From an uncultured Mucilaginibacter sp. (lineage in GTDB: Bacteria; Bacteroidota; Bacteroidia; Sphingobacteriales; Sphingobacteriaceae): a stretch of DNA of 41,922 bases. The position numbers and the translations under genes were made by a program. The notes beneath the pieces are model-generated. The model saw nothing but the letters and a program-made list of their open reading frames with translations, searched no databases and was not told the origin of the DNA. This document shows positions 32,957 through 41,901 of the stretch, one piece after another (position 1 is the stretch's first letter; every line of letters begins with the position of its first letter). The stretch spans positions 1 through 41,922 of the forward strand of contig NZ_CAITNG010000069.1 in NCBI RefSeq assembly GCF_903893715.1, in the 5' to 3' direction.

Positions 32957-35900
32957 TTAATTGCCGCCAAATGCCGGTTGATCTGTTTGCTGATCGCCAA
33001 ACGGGATATAATGGATACTATCTTTATCGTCGGGATCCAACGACACCGATTGTGTGCTTGTTTTACCCTGCACCCATGCAAAAACCAACGGCAGTACAAA
33101 TAAGGCTGCAATTGTAGACATAAACAGCCCGCCGATAACGGCGCGGCCCAATGGCGATGCCTGGTCGCCGCCTTCGCCTAATCCCGAAGCCATCGGTATC
33201 ATACCCACGATCATGGCCAAACTGGTCATTAAAATAGGGCGCATACGTAAGGCCACAGCTTCTTTGGCAGCTTCGAGCGCGTTGCCGCTGTGCATGCGCA
33301 GTTGTTCGGCATTGGTAATCAGCAATACCGAGTTAGATATAGATACACCTACCGACATGATCATCCCCATGTATGATTGCAGGTTGAGCGTAGCGCCGGT
33401 CAATCGCAATAAAACCAAAGAACCCAATATTACCGCCGGGACAGTGGACAATACCACCAGCGACACTTTAAAGGATTGGAAGTTAGCCGTCAGCATCAAA
33501 AATATCACGATGATGGCTACCAATAAACCACTTTGTAAACTGTCGAGCGTATCAATTAAGGTAGATGTTAGACCTTTGGTTTCGATATTTAACCCTCGCG
33601 GCAATTTGCTGATGAATTTGATGGCTTTTTGAACATCAGCATTGGCGGTACCCAGATCCATGTGGGTGAGATTGGCCGTTACCGATAAGATGGGTAAGGC
33701 ACCGAGGTTATCATTTTCGCCATTGGTGGTATCGCGTTTAATATCGGCCACATCGCGCAGTACCGGGCGAACATTGTTTGGGGATACCGATATTTCCCCG
33801 ATATCGTTTATACTGCTCATGTTATATTCCGGCACTTCCACCTGCACGCCGTAGGTGAGGCCTGCTTTTTGATCCATCCATATGTTCTTTTCGGTATATC
33901 TGGATGACGAGGTCGATGCCAATAAGGATCGCGATATATCATCGACACCCACGCCCAATTGGGCGGCACGGGTACGGTCGATATTGATATCGATAGCAGG
34001 ATAGTGGATGGCCTGGGCTAATTGTACATCGCGCAGGTAGGGTATTTTGTTCAGTTTGGCAATAACTGTGTCGGAATATTGCGCCAGTTGTTTTTTGTTT
34101 TTGCCCGAAATTTGTACTTCGATAGGGGTTGGGGAGCCCTGGCTCAATATTTTATCGGTCAGTTCTATCGGTTCGAAGGATAGTTTTACATCGGGCAAAT
34201 CCTGGTATACTGCTTTGCGGAACTTTTCCTTCAGGTCGTCGAGGTTTATCCGGTAATCTTCTGTTAAATTTACTTGTAAAACAGCTTCCTGCGGTCCCGC
34301 CATAAACAGGTAAATGGGGCTGGTTGAAAACTGGCCGGGGTGCTGCCCGATAAAGGCCGATGTTACGGCGATATGATTTGGCCCGACAAGTTTTTCCAAA
34401 ACATGCAGCATTTTTATCATGTCCAATTCGGTACGCTCCATTCGGGTGCCGTCGGGGGCGCGCATACGCACCTGAAATTGGCCGCCATTAACTTTTGGCA
34501 ATACATCGCGCCCGATAGTCAACAATAAAAGTACCGCAAATGCTGATATGCCAATAATATAGATGGTTACAATGCTTTTACGGAAATTCATTATCCGGTC
34601 GATAAACGAAAGATAACGTTCGCGCAACCTTTCAAACCTCGATTTTTTTGTTTCGGGTTCATGTTCGGCCTTGATGAGCGAAGCGAGTTTTTGTTCGCTG
34701 CTATCCAGCTCGTCATGGCGTTTATAGTCTTTTTCGGCATGGCCCTTACCTACGTTATGATCTTTCATTATCCAGTTGGCCAATACAGGCACAAAGGTTT
34801 GCGAAAGCAAGTATGACGTAATCATGGAAAAACCAATAGCCAGCGAAAGCGGTAAGAACAAAGCGCCCGGTATGCCTTTCATGGTAAGTGCCGGTGCGAA
34901 CACAGCCAGGATACAGAATAGAATCAATAATTTGGGGAAAGCAATCTCTTTACAGGCATCCCAAATGGCCAAAGCCTTGGGTTTACCCATATCCATGTGT
35001 TGGTGTATGTTCTCGATCGTGACCGTGGACTCGTCGACTAGAATACCGATAGCCAGCGAAAGACCACTCAGCGTCATGATATTGATGGTTTGGTGGAACA
35101 GGGTCAAGAACAACACCCCCGAAATGATACAGGTTGGGATGGTGAGGATAACGATGATCGCACCGCGCCAATCGCCGAGGAACAGCAGCACCATTAAACC
35201 TGTCAGTATCGCACCGATAGCACCCTCAGTAATCAAGCTTTTAACCGAGTTGATCACATATACCGATTGGTCGAACTCGTACGAAAGCTTTACATCTTCG
35301 GGTAATAAACTTTGAAAACGGGGTAAGGCTTTTTTGAGGTTTTGTACTACTTCCCAGGTTGAGGCATCGGCCGATTTGGTGATGGGCAAGTAAACCGAAC
35401 GTTTTCCGTTTACCAAAGCGTAACTGGTAGTCACATCAGCGCCATCTTCAATGGTGGCCACATCCCTTAAAAACAAGGTTTGCACACCGCCTTTAAACAG
35501 GGGGATATCGCCAAAATCTTTAATGTTTTTAATGGTGGTATTACTTGGCGTGAAGTAGTTCAAGTCGCCAACGCGAACGTTGCCTGCCGGCGATGTTTGG
35601 TTATTGACGCGCAAAGCAGCAACCACCTGGTCGGGCGTTAGGTTGTGGGCACGCAGCAGTTCGGGATCAACCTTGATCAGTATGGTGCGCACGTTGCCAC
35701 CAAAGGGTGCCGGCGCCACCAAACCCGGGATGGATGTAAACCCGGAGCGAACGTATACGTTGGCCAGGTCGAGCAATTCGTTATTGGTACGCTTATTACT
35801 GCTCAGCACCAACTGACCGACGGGGAGAGTAGAAGCATCGAACCTTAAAATAAAGGGCGGGTTTGAGCCATTGGGAAATATCGCCTGCGCCCGGTTTGAA

Positions 35901-36232
35901 AATGCCGTGACCTCCGCCGCGGCCTGGGCCATATTGGTGCCCTCGTAAAAAGTTAATTTTATGAGGGTGAGGCCTTGTATGTTTTTGGTCTCTATACTTT
36001 TAACACCTGACACATAGAGCAGCAAGTTTACATATTGCTTGCCAAAATAAGCCTCCATTTGGTTTGGCGAATAACCGCCGTAAGGGTGCGAAAGGTAAAT
36101 AACGGGCAGATTCAGGTCTGGGAAAATATCGATCTTGATGTTGCGAACAGCGTTGATACCAAAGAAAAACAAACCCGCCACGATAACCAGCACGGTAATT
36201 GGTTTTCTTAATGCACTTTTTATTAAGCCCAT
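32957..36232 (-). CDS. RND efflux permease
   Basis: 1091 aa, twelve transmembrane segments with two large periplasmic loops, the AcrB-like architecture. TM1 is IKSALRKPITVLVIVAGLFFFGINAVRNI. The proton relay Asp is visible in TM4 (LAIGILVDESTVTIENI). In TM10 the matching stretch is GVSISNSVLLITNAEQ. A hydrophilic C-terminal tail (residues about 1060-1091) is polar and Gln/Asp-rich. It exports small molecules using the proton gradient. Whether it exports metals or organic compounds cannot be decided: the neighbouring metal-type operon suggests metals, but the heavy-metal CusA Met residues were not recognised. Confidence 0.93.
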   Translation of the reverse strand: MGLIKSALRKPITVLVIVAGLFFFGINAVRNIKIDIFPDLNLPVIYLSHPYGGYSPNQMEAYFGKQYVNLLLYVSGVKSIETKNIQGLTLIKLTFYEGTNMAQAAAEVTAFSNRAQAIFPNGSNPPFILRFDASTLPVGQLVLSSNKRTNNELLDLANVYVRSGFTSIPGLVAPAPFGGNVRTILIKVDPELLRAHNLTPDQVVAALRVNNQTSPAGNVRVGDLNYFTPSNTTIKNIKDFGDIPLFKGGVQTLFLRDVATIEDGADVTTSYALVNGKRSVYLPITKSADASTWEVVQNLKKALPRFQSLLPEDVKLSYEFDQSVYVINSVKSLITEGAIGAILTGLMVLLFLGDWRGAIIVILTIPTCIISGVLFLTLFHQTINIMTLSGLSLAIGILVDESTVTIENIHQHMDMGKPKALAIWDACKEIAFPKLLILFCILAVFAPALTMKGIPGALFLPLSLAIGFSMITSYLLSQTFVPVLANWIMKDHNVGKGHAEKDYKRHDELDSSEQKLASLIKAEHEPETKKSRFERLRERYLSFIDRIMNFRKSIVTIYIIGISAFAVLLLLTIGRDVLPKVNGGQFQVRMRAPDGTRMERTELDMIKMLHVLEKLVGPNHIAVTSAFIGQHPGQFSTSPIYLFMAGPQEAVLQVNLTEDYRINLDDLKEKFRKAVYQDLPDVKLSFEPIELTDKILSQGSPTPIEVQISGKNKKQLAQYSDTVIAKLNKIPYLRDVQLAQAIHYPAIDINIDRTRAAQLGVGVDDISRSLLASTSSSRYTEKNIWMDQKAGLTYGVQVEVPEYNMSSINDIGEISVSPNNVRPVLRDVADIKRDTTNGENDNLGALPILSVTANLTHMDLGTANADVQKAIKFISKLPRGLNIETKGLTSTLIDTLDSLQSGLLVAIIVIFLMLTANFQSFKVSLVVLSTVPAVILGSLVLLRLTGATLNLQSYMGMIMSVGVSISNSVLLITNAEQLRMHSGNALEAAKEAVALRMRPILMTSLAMIVGMIPMASGLGEGGDQASPLGRAVIGGLFMSTIAALFVLPLVFAWVQGKTSTQSVSLDPDDKDSIHYIPFGDQQTDQPAFGGN

Positions 36233-36264
36233 GTTTTATCTATATAAACGGCCAAAAGCCGGTA

Positions 36265-37662
36265 TTAAAATTCGTTAATAAAGGTAGTAAAATCGCCACT
36301 TGAGGCCGATTTGAGCAATAGCGCCTGCCAAACATTATTGTAGGCGATATAGCTGTCGGTTTCGGCCCGGTTAAGGGCGTATAGCGCCTGGGTTACGTCA
36401 ACAATGGTTGCCAGACCGTTTTTGTACAATACCGTTTTTTGCAAATAAGCATCGGACGCGGCTTTTAGGCCGATTGGTGCCTCACGGTAGTTTTTCAACG
36501 CATTTTGAATGCGGGTTTCGGCCAGGATCGCCTGGTTCTTCAGGTTTTGGTCCACTACCTCATATTCGTTCTGTAAACCTAATGAGTTGAAGTGTTGTGC
36601 TTCTATTTGTTGTTTTACACGCAGCGGGGTAGATAAATTCCAGAAAAGGCCTATCCCGATAAGGTAATTGCCACGGGTAGGATCGACACCGGGGCCATAG
36701 CTTTGTGTAAAAGCGCCGGGGTTAGCCAAACCGTAAGCCGAGTTAAAACCGCTGCCCCGTTCCTGAAAGGTACTGAAGAACGAGAACGTTGGGTAATAAA
36801 AACTTTTGTAGTATTTGATCAACTCATCGCTATAGCCGATGCGGCTTTGGTAAAACTTAAGCAGCGGGTGGTTATCGGTATTCACCACGGTTTGCGGGTC
36901 GATGGTTTTTGGGATGGTGGTTACAAACAAGGTATCCAATACAAAATCCTTTTGAACAACGCCCATAAACTGCGCCAACTGGTTGGCCTGCACTTGTACA
37001 AAATCCTGTGCGTTGGTCAAGGCTATGCGGGCACTTGATACCTCGGCATTGGCAAGCGACGAATCGACACCGGGGTTGAGGCCGCCTTTTACGCGCGCCA
37101 AAACCACATCGCGCAAAGCGATGGCCCTGTCGAGGTTTTTTTGCTGTGTGGTACTTAATTGCTGCGCGGCCAGCAGGTTAAGGTAGGCGCTAGATACACG
37201 AACTTCGTCTTCAAATTGTTCCTGGGCTAGGTCGGTAGTGTTTTCTGCGAGGATGGACCGGGATACTTTTACTTTTTCTTTGGCTTTGCCGAAGGAGAAG
37301 AAATCCCAACTGATGTTAGCTAAGTACAAAGAACCAAAAGCGGCCGTCCAGTTTTGGTTGGGCAGGGTGGGCCCCGATGATGCTACGCTAAAGCCTTTGT
37401 AACCATACGAAGGGCCGAACTGACCGTTAACGGTACCATAGTCCTGCTGGCCGGATATATTAAAATCGGGCAATTGTTCGCGTTGGCTTTCTTTAACATT
37501 GGCCGTTGCCGATTTGACATAATTTGCTTTGGCCTTTATGATGCCGTAATTATTGAGCGCGCTTTGTATGGCGTCTTTAAGTGTAAGCGGTTTTTGAGCA
37601 CTTGCGGTGTACGAACAAAAGACAAGTAAAATAAAGAAACAGGTGTTACGGGTGTTTAACAT
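36265..37662 (-). CDS. TolC-family outer-membrane channel
   Basis: 465 aa with a signal peptide (MLNTRNTCFFILLVFCSYTASAQ). The mature protein is a tandem repeat of two coiled-coil/barrel halves (about 25-230 and 235-450), as in all TolC proteins: LTLKDAIQSALNN at the start and YLQKTVLYKNGLATIVDVTQALYALNRAETD near the end are family signatures. It is the first gene of the operon, 32 nt before the permease start. The TACATTTG promoter element lies about 30 nt upstream. It provides the outer-membrane exit for the efflux pump. Confidence 0.94.
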   Translation of the reverse strand: MLNTRNTCFFILLVFCSYTASAQKPLTLKDAIQSALNNYGIIKAKANYVKSATANVKESQREQLPDFNISGQQDYGTVNGQFGPSYGYKGFSVASSGPTLPNQNWTAAFGSLYLANISWDFFSFGKAKEKVKVSRSILAENTTDLAQEQFEDEVRVSSAYLNLLAAQQLSTTQQKNLDRAIALRDVVLARVKGGLNPGVDSSLANAEVSSARIALTNAQDFVQVQANQLAQFMGVVQKDFVLDTLFVTTIPKTIDPQTVVNTDNHPLLKFYQSRIGYSDELIKYYKSFYYPTFSFFSTFQERGSGFNSAYGLANPGAFTQSYGPGVDPTRGNYLIGIGLFWNLSTPLRVKQQIEAQHFNSLGLQNEYEVVDQNLKNQAILAETRIQNALKNYREAPIGLKAASDAYLQKTVLYKNGLATIVDVTQALYALNRAETDSYIAYNNVWQALLLKSASSGDFTTFINEF

Positions 37663-37686
37663 GTATATTTATCTGGATCAGCCTGA

Positions 37687-37694
37687 CAAATGTA
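37687..37694 (-). promoter_or_regulatory. Candidate -7 element for the efflux operon
   Basis: Minus strand TACATTTG, an exact TAnnTTTG match, 24 nt before the tolC-like start. A T-rich run (TTTTTTT) lies 17 nt upstream and could stand for the -33 TTTG box. Confidence 0.5.
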
Positions 37695-37919
37695 CATCGG
37701 GTTTAGCTATGAAAAAAATGTGTAACGCGCGGTAGACCTATAATTAGTACATAAAATTAATGTTGCAACACCCTTGTTTCTACTGTTTTTTTAATAAAAG
37801 TGCCTTTAAATGGCTGCTAAGGAACTTTTTTACACGTTTGTAGCAAAAAAAATTAACTTTTATAAAAAAAGACTTATTTGTCAGGAAATGTACATGATTT
37901 TTACAAAAAATTGATTTAG

Positions 37920-37951
37920 GAATTGACAATCCCGCAAAGGATTGTCAATTC
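37920..37951 (-). terminator. Hairpin after the DUF3347 gene
   Basis: Perfect 13-bp inverted repeat GAATTGACAATCC / GGATTGTCAATTC with a 6-nt loop, starting 14 nt after the DUF3347 stop. The T run downstream is weak (ATTTTTT after eight bases), so it may be a terminator or an RNA-stabilising hairpin. Confidence 0.7.
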
Positions 37952-37964
37952 TGTTAATGGATTG

Positions 37965-38468
37965 TTACTTTTTAGCGGGAGGCAGTGTTTCTACTACTTT
38001 GGAGCAATTGTCCATTCCCATGTAAGGGTCAATACCCGAAGAAGTATTGCTTAGAAAGTATCTCTTGGTCATGCTGCAGTATTGGCGGTACAATACCGAA
38101 TTGTTTACTTTTAAGGCTTTTAAAACCGCATATAAATTGTTAGAGAGACTTGCAAAGTGCTCGCGCTGGTGGGGGATGAGGGTTACTTCGCTGATATGGC
38201 GGCTATCAAACTCGAGTTTTGGTTCGTATTTGGTCCATGTCGTCGCCTGATCGCTGCTCATGCCTTTTACCGACACATTGCTTATGGAGGCCAATAATAT
38301 TTTGGCTTTGCCCGCGGCCGTGGTGCCATCATTTTTTGCGAGGGCATCTTTTAAGGCCAGGTAATTGGCAATAACGCTATTGATGGCTTCGTTTGCCTGT
38401 GCGTTTGCTGTTAGATTGATGGTAAATGCCATCAGTGCTGCCAGAATGGTAATTTTCAATGCTTTCAT
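37965..38468 (-). CDS. DUF3347 periplasmic protein (metal-associated)
   Basis: 167 aa with a signal peptide (MKALKITILAALMAFTINLTANA). The body has the DUF3347 four-helix look (INSVIANYLALKDALAKND) and its C-terminal signature, YCSMTKRYFLSNT...DPYMGMDNCSKVVETL, with the Cys, Met and His residues that family members use around copper. DUF3347 domains are often fused to or located beside CusB-type adaptors and copper receptors. Here it follows the TonB receptor by 17 nt and is clearly in the same operon. It may be a periplasmic copper chaperone; this is inference from the family. Confidence 0.8.
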   Translation of the reverse strand: MKALKITILAALMAFTINLTANAQANEAINSVIANYLALKDALAKNDGTTAAGKAKILLASISNVSVKGMSSDQATTWTKYEPKLEFDSRHISEVTLIPHQREHFASLSNNLYAVLKALKVNNSVLYRQYCSMTKRYFLSNTSSGIDPYMGMDNCSKVVETLPPAKK

Positions 38469-38485
38469 ATTTTTTTTAAGTTTAA

Positions 38486-40966
38486 TTATTTTTTTGCTGC
38501 ATCCTGATGAACTGCACCCCCAAAAGGAAATACCAGTTTAAAACTTACGTTTTGGCCCATGTTGTACACCCCCTGGTTTTGTTGGGTTACCGTAACAGGT
38601 GTGCCATTGATGCCATAAAAGTATTGAGCCAGATTCAGGTGGTCGGCATAAGCTACGTTGGTGAGGTTGGTGCAATTTACGTATAATGAACAAATAGTTT
38701 TCCCTGTTTTGGGGTTAACAAAATTGGTACCCAGGCCGGCATTAAATAGGGTGTATTGTGCCGATGGGAGTTCGGTGTAAAAGGCACTGTACACGTTGTT
38801 TTGCGCCCAATCGTGCTGTAGGCCAAACTTTAAATAGGTGCCTTTTAAAATGGAATTGCGGCCATTGTTCAACCTTAATTTAACTTCGGAATGCAAGTGC
38901 GGTGCAGGCATATAAGGGAGATGCTGCGTTGAATCGGGCGAATTGGCGATGTGAGAATAAATATAAGTGAACCCGTTATCTATTTCCAGCCATTTGGCGG
39001 TGGCGGGGTGAATATTTAAGAAACCGGAAACCCCTTCGATAATTGCCGTATTAGTAGAAACGTATTGATAAATTGGGAAACCGCCGGAAAGCGAATCCGT
39101 ACGACCCGAAAATATGAAGTTGTTGATACGGTTATAAAAACCATCAGCTTCCAGGCTCACATCTTTACCATCATATCCGTAGGCAAAATCAACCTGATAG
39201 CCTTCTTCAGCTTTTAAATGAATGTTACCTAGTTCTACCAAATTGGAACCAATGTTGAGCCCATTACTGGTCAGTTCATTAATGGCGGGCGCGCGATAGC
39301 TCTTTGAAATGTTCAATTTTACGTAATTATCGGTTGGCAATTGATAGAATGCGCCGATACTGCCAGATGGACCAGAGTAGGTATTATTGAAACCGGTAAA
39401 CTGAACGGTAGAACCCGGCGTACCGACAGGCACGATATTGCCATCGCTGTTTAATGACATGGGGTCGCCTACAAAATTTGTCCGGTCGAAACGCAGTCCG
39501 CCGCTAAGCGTTAGATTTTTGTAGTTCTTTTCGATAATTACATACCCGCCACTCTCAAAGTTGGTGTAGTTTGGAATAGAGTAGTTTGGTGTATAAGGCG
39601 CCGGCGGCGCTTCCCCATTGCGATGAAATTCATACATTCCATTGACACCTGTAGTTAGTTTCAGGCCGGATTTTTCGCCGGCTATCTGGTATTTGAGGTT
39701 GAAAGGGATGTCGCCTAATAATAAATTGCTCGAACCCACTGTCCCGGTGTCAATATCGTGGTGAACACTGCGGGCAAAGCCAATATCAAAACCAATTCGT
39801 CCTTTACCCGCATTGATGCTATTTTGCCACCAGGTTTGATATTCTTCTAAAATCTTATCGCTGGCAATATCAGCGGAATAAGATTGAAAATCAGAAGTGT
39901 TGGGATACACTCTGCCATCATGCCGAGTATCAAACAAAAAGCGGCCGGTACTGTCGCGGTTACCATCGGGCAGTTCAATCCTGCGGTGTAAGGCGCTTAA
40001 TGTGAGCCTTGAATATCCCCAATTACGGTTAATACCAAGCGTTAGCCGTGCGTTTGCCTGGTTCCAGGCAGTTCCCCAAACATAGCCGTCTTTAGGGTTG
40101 GAGTAACTGTGCGCTGCTTCGCCGCTGGCTTGCAGGCCCCAAACAAAACCATTGCGGTTGCCAGCAATATTCAGCGAGGTACCCAGGTAACCATCATTGG
40201 TATGGTACTCGGTTAGCACGCTGCCTGCAACGGTGCCGTTTTGCGGCAACGGTGCAGATTTAAAAATGATGACGCCCGCTTCGGCACTGGCACCGTATTG
40301 TAGCGAGGCGGGGCCGCGGATGATCTCCGCATCATGCACGGCATAGGGGTCTATCAATATGCCGTGGTCATCGCCCCATTGAAAGTCTTCCTGCGGAACG
40401 CCATCCATGAGTGTTAATACGCGGTCGAAACCGAGGCCGTTGATTTGCGGCTTGGTGGTGCCCGAACCTTCTGTCGTCTCGTTAACACCCGGTTGTGAGG
40501 CTACCAGGTCGATAGCCGTATTGGCGGAGTTTTCCTGAATCATTTTTTGGGTGACCACGGTAATGGGTATGGTTGCGCGCTTGCGGGTGGTGGTATTGCC
40601 CAAGGCGGTTATCACCACGTCGGACAATTCGTAGTTGGAGGCTGACAGTTTAAAATCAACCGAAGCTGTACTGCCCAAATCCACCAATTTGGTGATACTG
40701 GCATAACCGATGGCCGTAACCTGAATAAGGTATTCGCCTTTGGGCAATTGTTGTATCAAATAAGTACCATTGGCATCGGTGCTTGCACTTATTTTTAAAT
40801 CGGGAATGGAAATGGTTGCACCTGCAACCGGCTGGCCCGTAGTTTTATCGGTTATTTTGCCGGTTATTTTATGGGTGCGCGCGGGTATTTTAGCTGCGTT
40901 TGCGGCACTAACCCACAGCAAAATTGATATATAAAGCAGTTTGATAAAAGCTCTTTGAGGTTTCAT
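38486..40966 (-). CDS. TonB-dependent receptor, probable metal transporter
   Basis: 826 aa. A signal peptide (1-24) and a carboxypeptidase-regulatory beta-sandwich (about 30-115: GKITDKTTGQPVAGATISIPD) precede a plug domain (about 125-235: PITVVTQKMIQENSANTAIDLVASQPGVNE and IRGPASLQYGASAEAGVI) and a 22-strand-type barrel. Unusual His/Asp motifs in the plug (EDFQWGDDHGI) could bind metal. The operon context (Cys-motif small protein before, DUF3347 after) suggests copper or a similar ion. It is an outer-membrane, TonB-powered importer. Substrate is inferred. Confidence 0.9.
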   Translation of the reverse strand: MKPQRAFIKLLYISILLWVSAANAAKIPARTHKITGKITDKTTGQPVAGATISIPDLKISASTDANGTYLIQQLPKGEYLIQVTAIGYASITKLVDLGSTASVDFKLSASNYELSDVVITALGNTTTRKRATIPITVVTQKMIQENSANTAIDLVASQPGVNETTEGSGTTKPQINGLGFDRVLTLMDGVPQEDFQWGDDHGILIDPYAVHDAEIIRGPASLQYGASAEAGVIIFKSAPLPQNGTVAGSVLTEYHTNDGYLGTSLNIAGNRNGFVWGLQASGEAAHSYSNPKDGYVWGTAWNQANARLTLGINRNWGYSRLTLSALHRRIELPDGNRDSTGRFLFDTRHDGRVYPNTSDFQSYSADIASDKILEEYQTWWQNSINAGKGRIGFDIGFARSVHHDIDTGTVGSSNLLLGDIPFNLKYQIAGEKSGLKLTTGVNGMYEFHRNGEAPPAPYTPNYSIPNYTNFESGGYVIIEKNYKNLTLSGGLRFDRTNFVGDPMSLNSDGNIVPVGTPGSTVQFTGFNNTYSGPSGSIGAFYQLPTDNYVKLNISKSYRAPAINELTSNGLNIGSNLVELGNIHLKAEEGYQVDFAYGYDGKDVSLEADGFYNRINNFIFSGRTDSLSGGFPIYQYVSTNTAIIEGVSGFLNIHPATAKWLEIDNGFTYIYSHIANSPDSTQHLPYMPAPHLHSEVKLRLNNGRNSILKGTYLKFGLQHDWAQNNVYSAFYTELPSAQYTLFNAGLGTNFVNPKTGKTICSLYVNCTNLTNVAYADHLNLAQYFYGINGTPVTVTQQNQGVYNMGQNVSFKLVFPFGGAVHQDAAKK

Positions 40967-41047
40967 AGCATGTATTAAAAAATAGAAAAATAAGACGGTG
41001 CACTCCTTTTTAGGAAGCGCGTTTGATAAAAAAAGAAAATAGGAGTT

Positions 41048-41419
41048 TTAACCCACCTGTGGAGGGCGGAAAATAGCGCTCAATGATGCCGATGGGGCAG
41101 GCGCATGATAGGGCGTACTGATGGTGCGCAATAAAAAGGTATGGAACTTAACGGTTTTAACAGCCTCGCAAAAAGTTTCCTGGAAGCCGTTTTTTTGGTT
41201 TTGGCGTTCTTCGGCTTTTTCTTTTTCGTTGGCTTGCTGGATTTTTTTCATGAGGTAGCAACGCCCGTTACAGTGCAGCCAGGGCTTGTTGCGGTTTACG
41301 CAGAGGTTGGCGGCGATATAATTTTGGTTGAGCTTAAAACCGGCGTACACAAACAGGTAGGAGTAGTTAGCGGAAAGAACCGTAACAATTAAAAGCCATC
41401 CTGTGAAACGTTTTAACAT
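41048..41419 (-). CDS. Small Cys-motif membrane-anchored protein
   Basis: 123 aa. The N-terminus has one hydrophobic segment (about 7-27), either signal anchor or cleaved signal. Then comes ANLCVNRNKPWLHCNGRCYLMKKI, a C-x8-C-x3-C cluster followed by a Lys/Glu/Gln-rich helix (KKIQQANEKEKAEERQ). This NKPxLxCNGxCxLxKK pattern recurs in small Bacteroidota proteins next to metal TonB receptors. The Cys set could bind a soft metal in the periplasm. It lies 81 nt before the TonB receptor and likely heads that operon. Name and function are unestablished. Confidence 0.7.
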   Translation of the reverse strand: MLKRFTGWLLIVTVLSANYSYLFVYAGFKLNQNYIAANLCVNRNKPWLHCNGRCYLMKKIQQANEKEKAEERQNQKNGFQETFCEAVKTVKFHTFLLRTISTPYHAPAPSASLSAIFRPPQVG

Positions 41420-41640
41420 GCGGTGCGAAAATAGGGAATAATATAAAATTTAAAGAGGAATTTTGATATTTCGTTTAATGGATTAGATGTTAACGTGATA
41501 GAATACCTGCGTTGATATTATCGATAAGTTTAGCTACGAATGCTCAATTGATGGCGTATTTTTTTGCAAATCCAGATAAAATTCGTAACTTGTAGGGTTT
41601 AGAACAAGGAATAACGGGTAAAGATCAATGAGAAAAAGAA

Positions 41641-41670
41641 GTCGAAATATTTCTTACTTTTTCCCCCCTT
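41641..41670 (+). repeat. 78-bp-period repeat, unit 1
   Basis: Starts GTCGAAA and ends in CTTACTTTTTCCCCCCTT. Identical to units 2 and 3 except at a handful of central bases. The central part can form an imperfect A/T hairpin next to the C6 tract. Confidence 0.75.
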
Positions 41671-41680
41671 ACTGGAGAGA

Positions 41681-41707
41681 GTCAAGAATCAAGAGCCGAG
41701 AATCAAG
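41681..41707. repeat. Interspersed intergenic repeat (copy 2)
   Basis: Contains AATCAAGAGCCGAGAATC, one base different from the copy beside ferritin at 11185-11215. It sits between units 1 and 2 of the 78-bp repeats. Confidence 0.6.
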
Positions 41708-41718
41708 AGTTAAATATG

Positions 41719-41748
41719 GTCGAAAAAGTTCTTACTTTTTCCCCCCTG
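41719..41748 (+). repeat. 78-bp-period repeat, unit 2
   Basis: GTCGAAAAAGTTCTTACTTT then TTCCCCCCTG. Here GAAAAAGT and ACTTTTTC form a perfect 8-bp hairpin with a TCTT loop. Starts exactly 78 bp after unit 1. Confidence 0.75.
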
Positions 41749-41796
41749 CTAATGATTGAAGGATGGATTATCTGAATGATTGAATGGAAAGATATG

Positions 41797-41826
41797 GTCG
41801 AAAATATTCCTACTTTTTCCCCCCTT
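41797..41826 (+). repeat. 78-bp-period repeat, unit 3
   Basis: GTCGAAAATATTCCTACTTT then TTCCCCCCTT. Starts exactly 78 bp after unit 2. The central hairpin is broken by two mismatches. Confidence 0.75.
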
Positions 41827-41851
41827 TGGAAAGTCATTGGTCATTGGGTCA

Positions 41852-41869
41852 TCCCGATAGCTATCGGGA
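41852..41869. repeat. 18-bp perfect palindrome
   Basis: TCCCGATAGCTATCGGGA is a perfect palindrome with no loop, in non-coding DNA between repeat units 3 and 4. It is REP-like in form; it may be a dispersed host repeat or a cruciform/hairpin signal. Confidence 0.65.
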
Positions 41870-41901
41870 AGTCAGTGGGATAGAAGAGGATGATTGAGTG
41901 T

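Larger units (their letters stand above)
37663..37964. other. Intergenic region between efflux operon and metal operon
   Basis: About 300 nt, very AT-rich with several A and T runs. It holds the efflux promoter at its left end and the terminator hairpin of the DUF3347 operon at its right end. No ORF with convincing features was seen in the middle. Confidence 0.6.
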
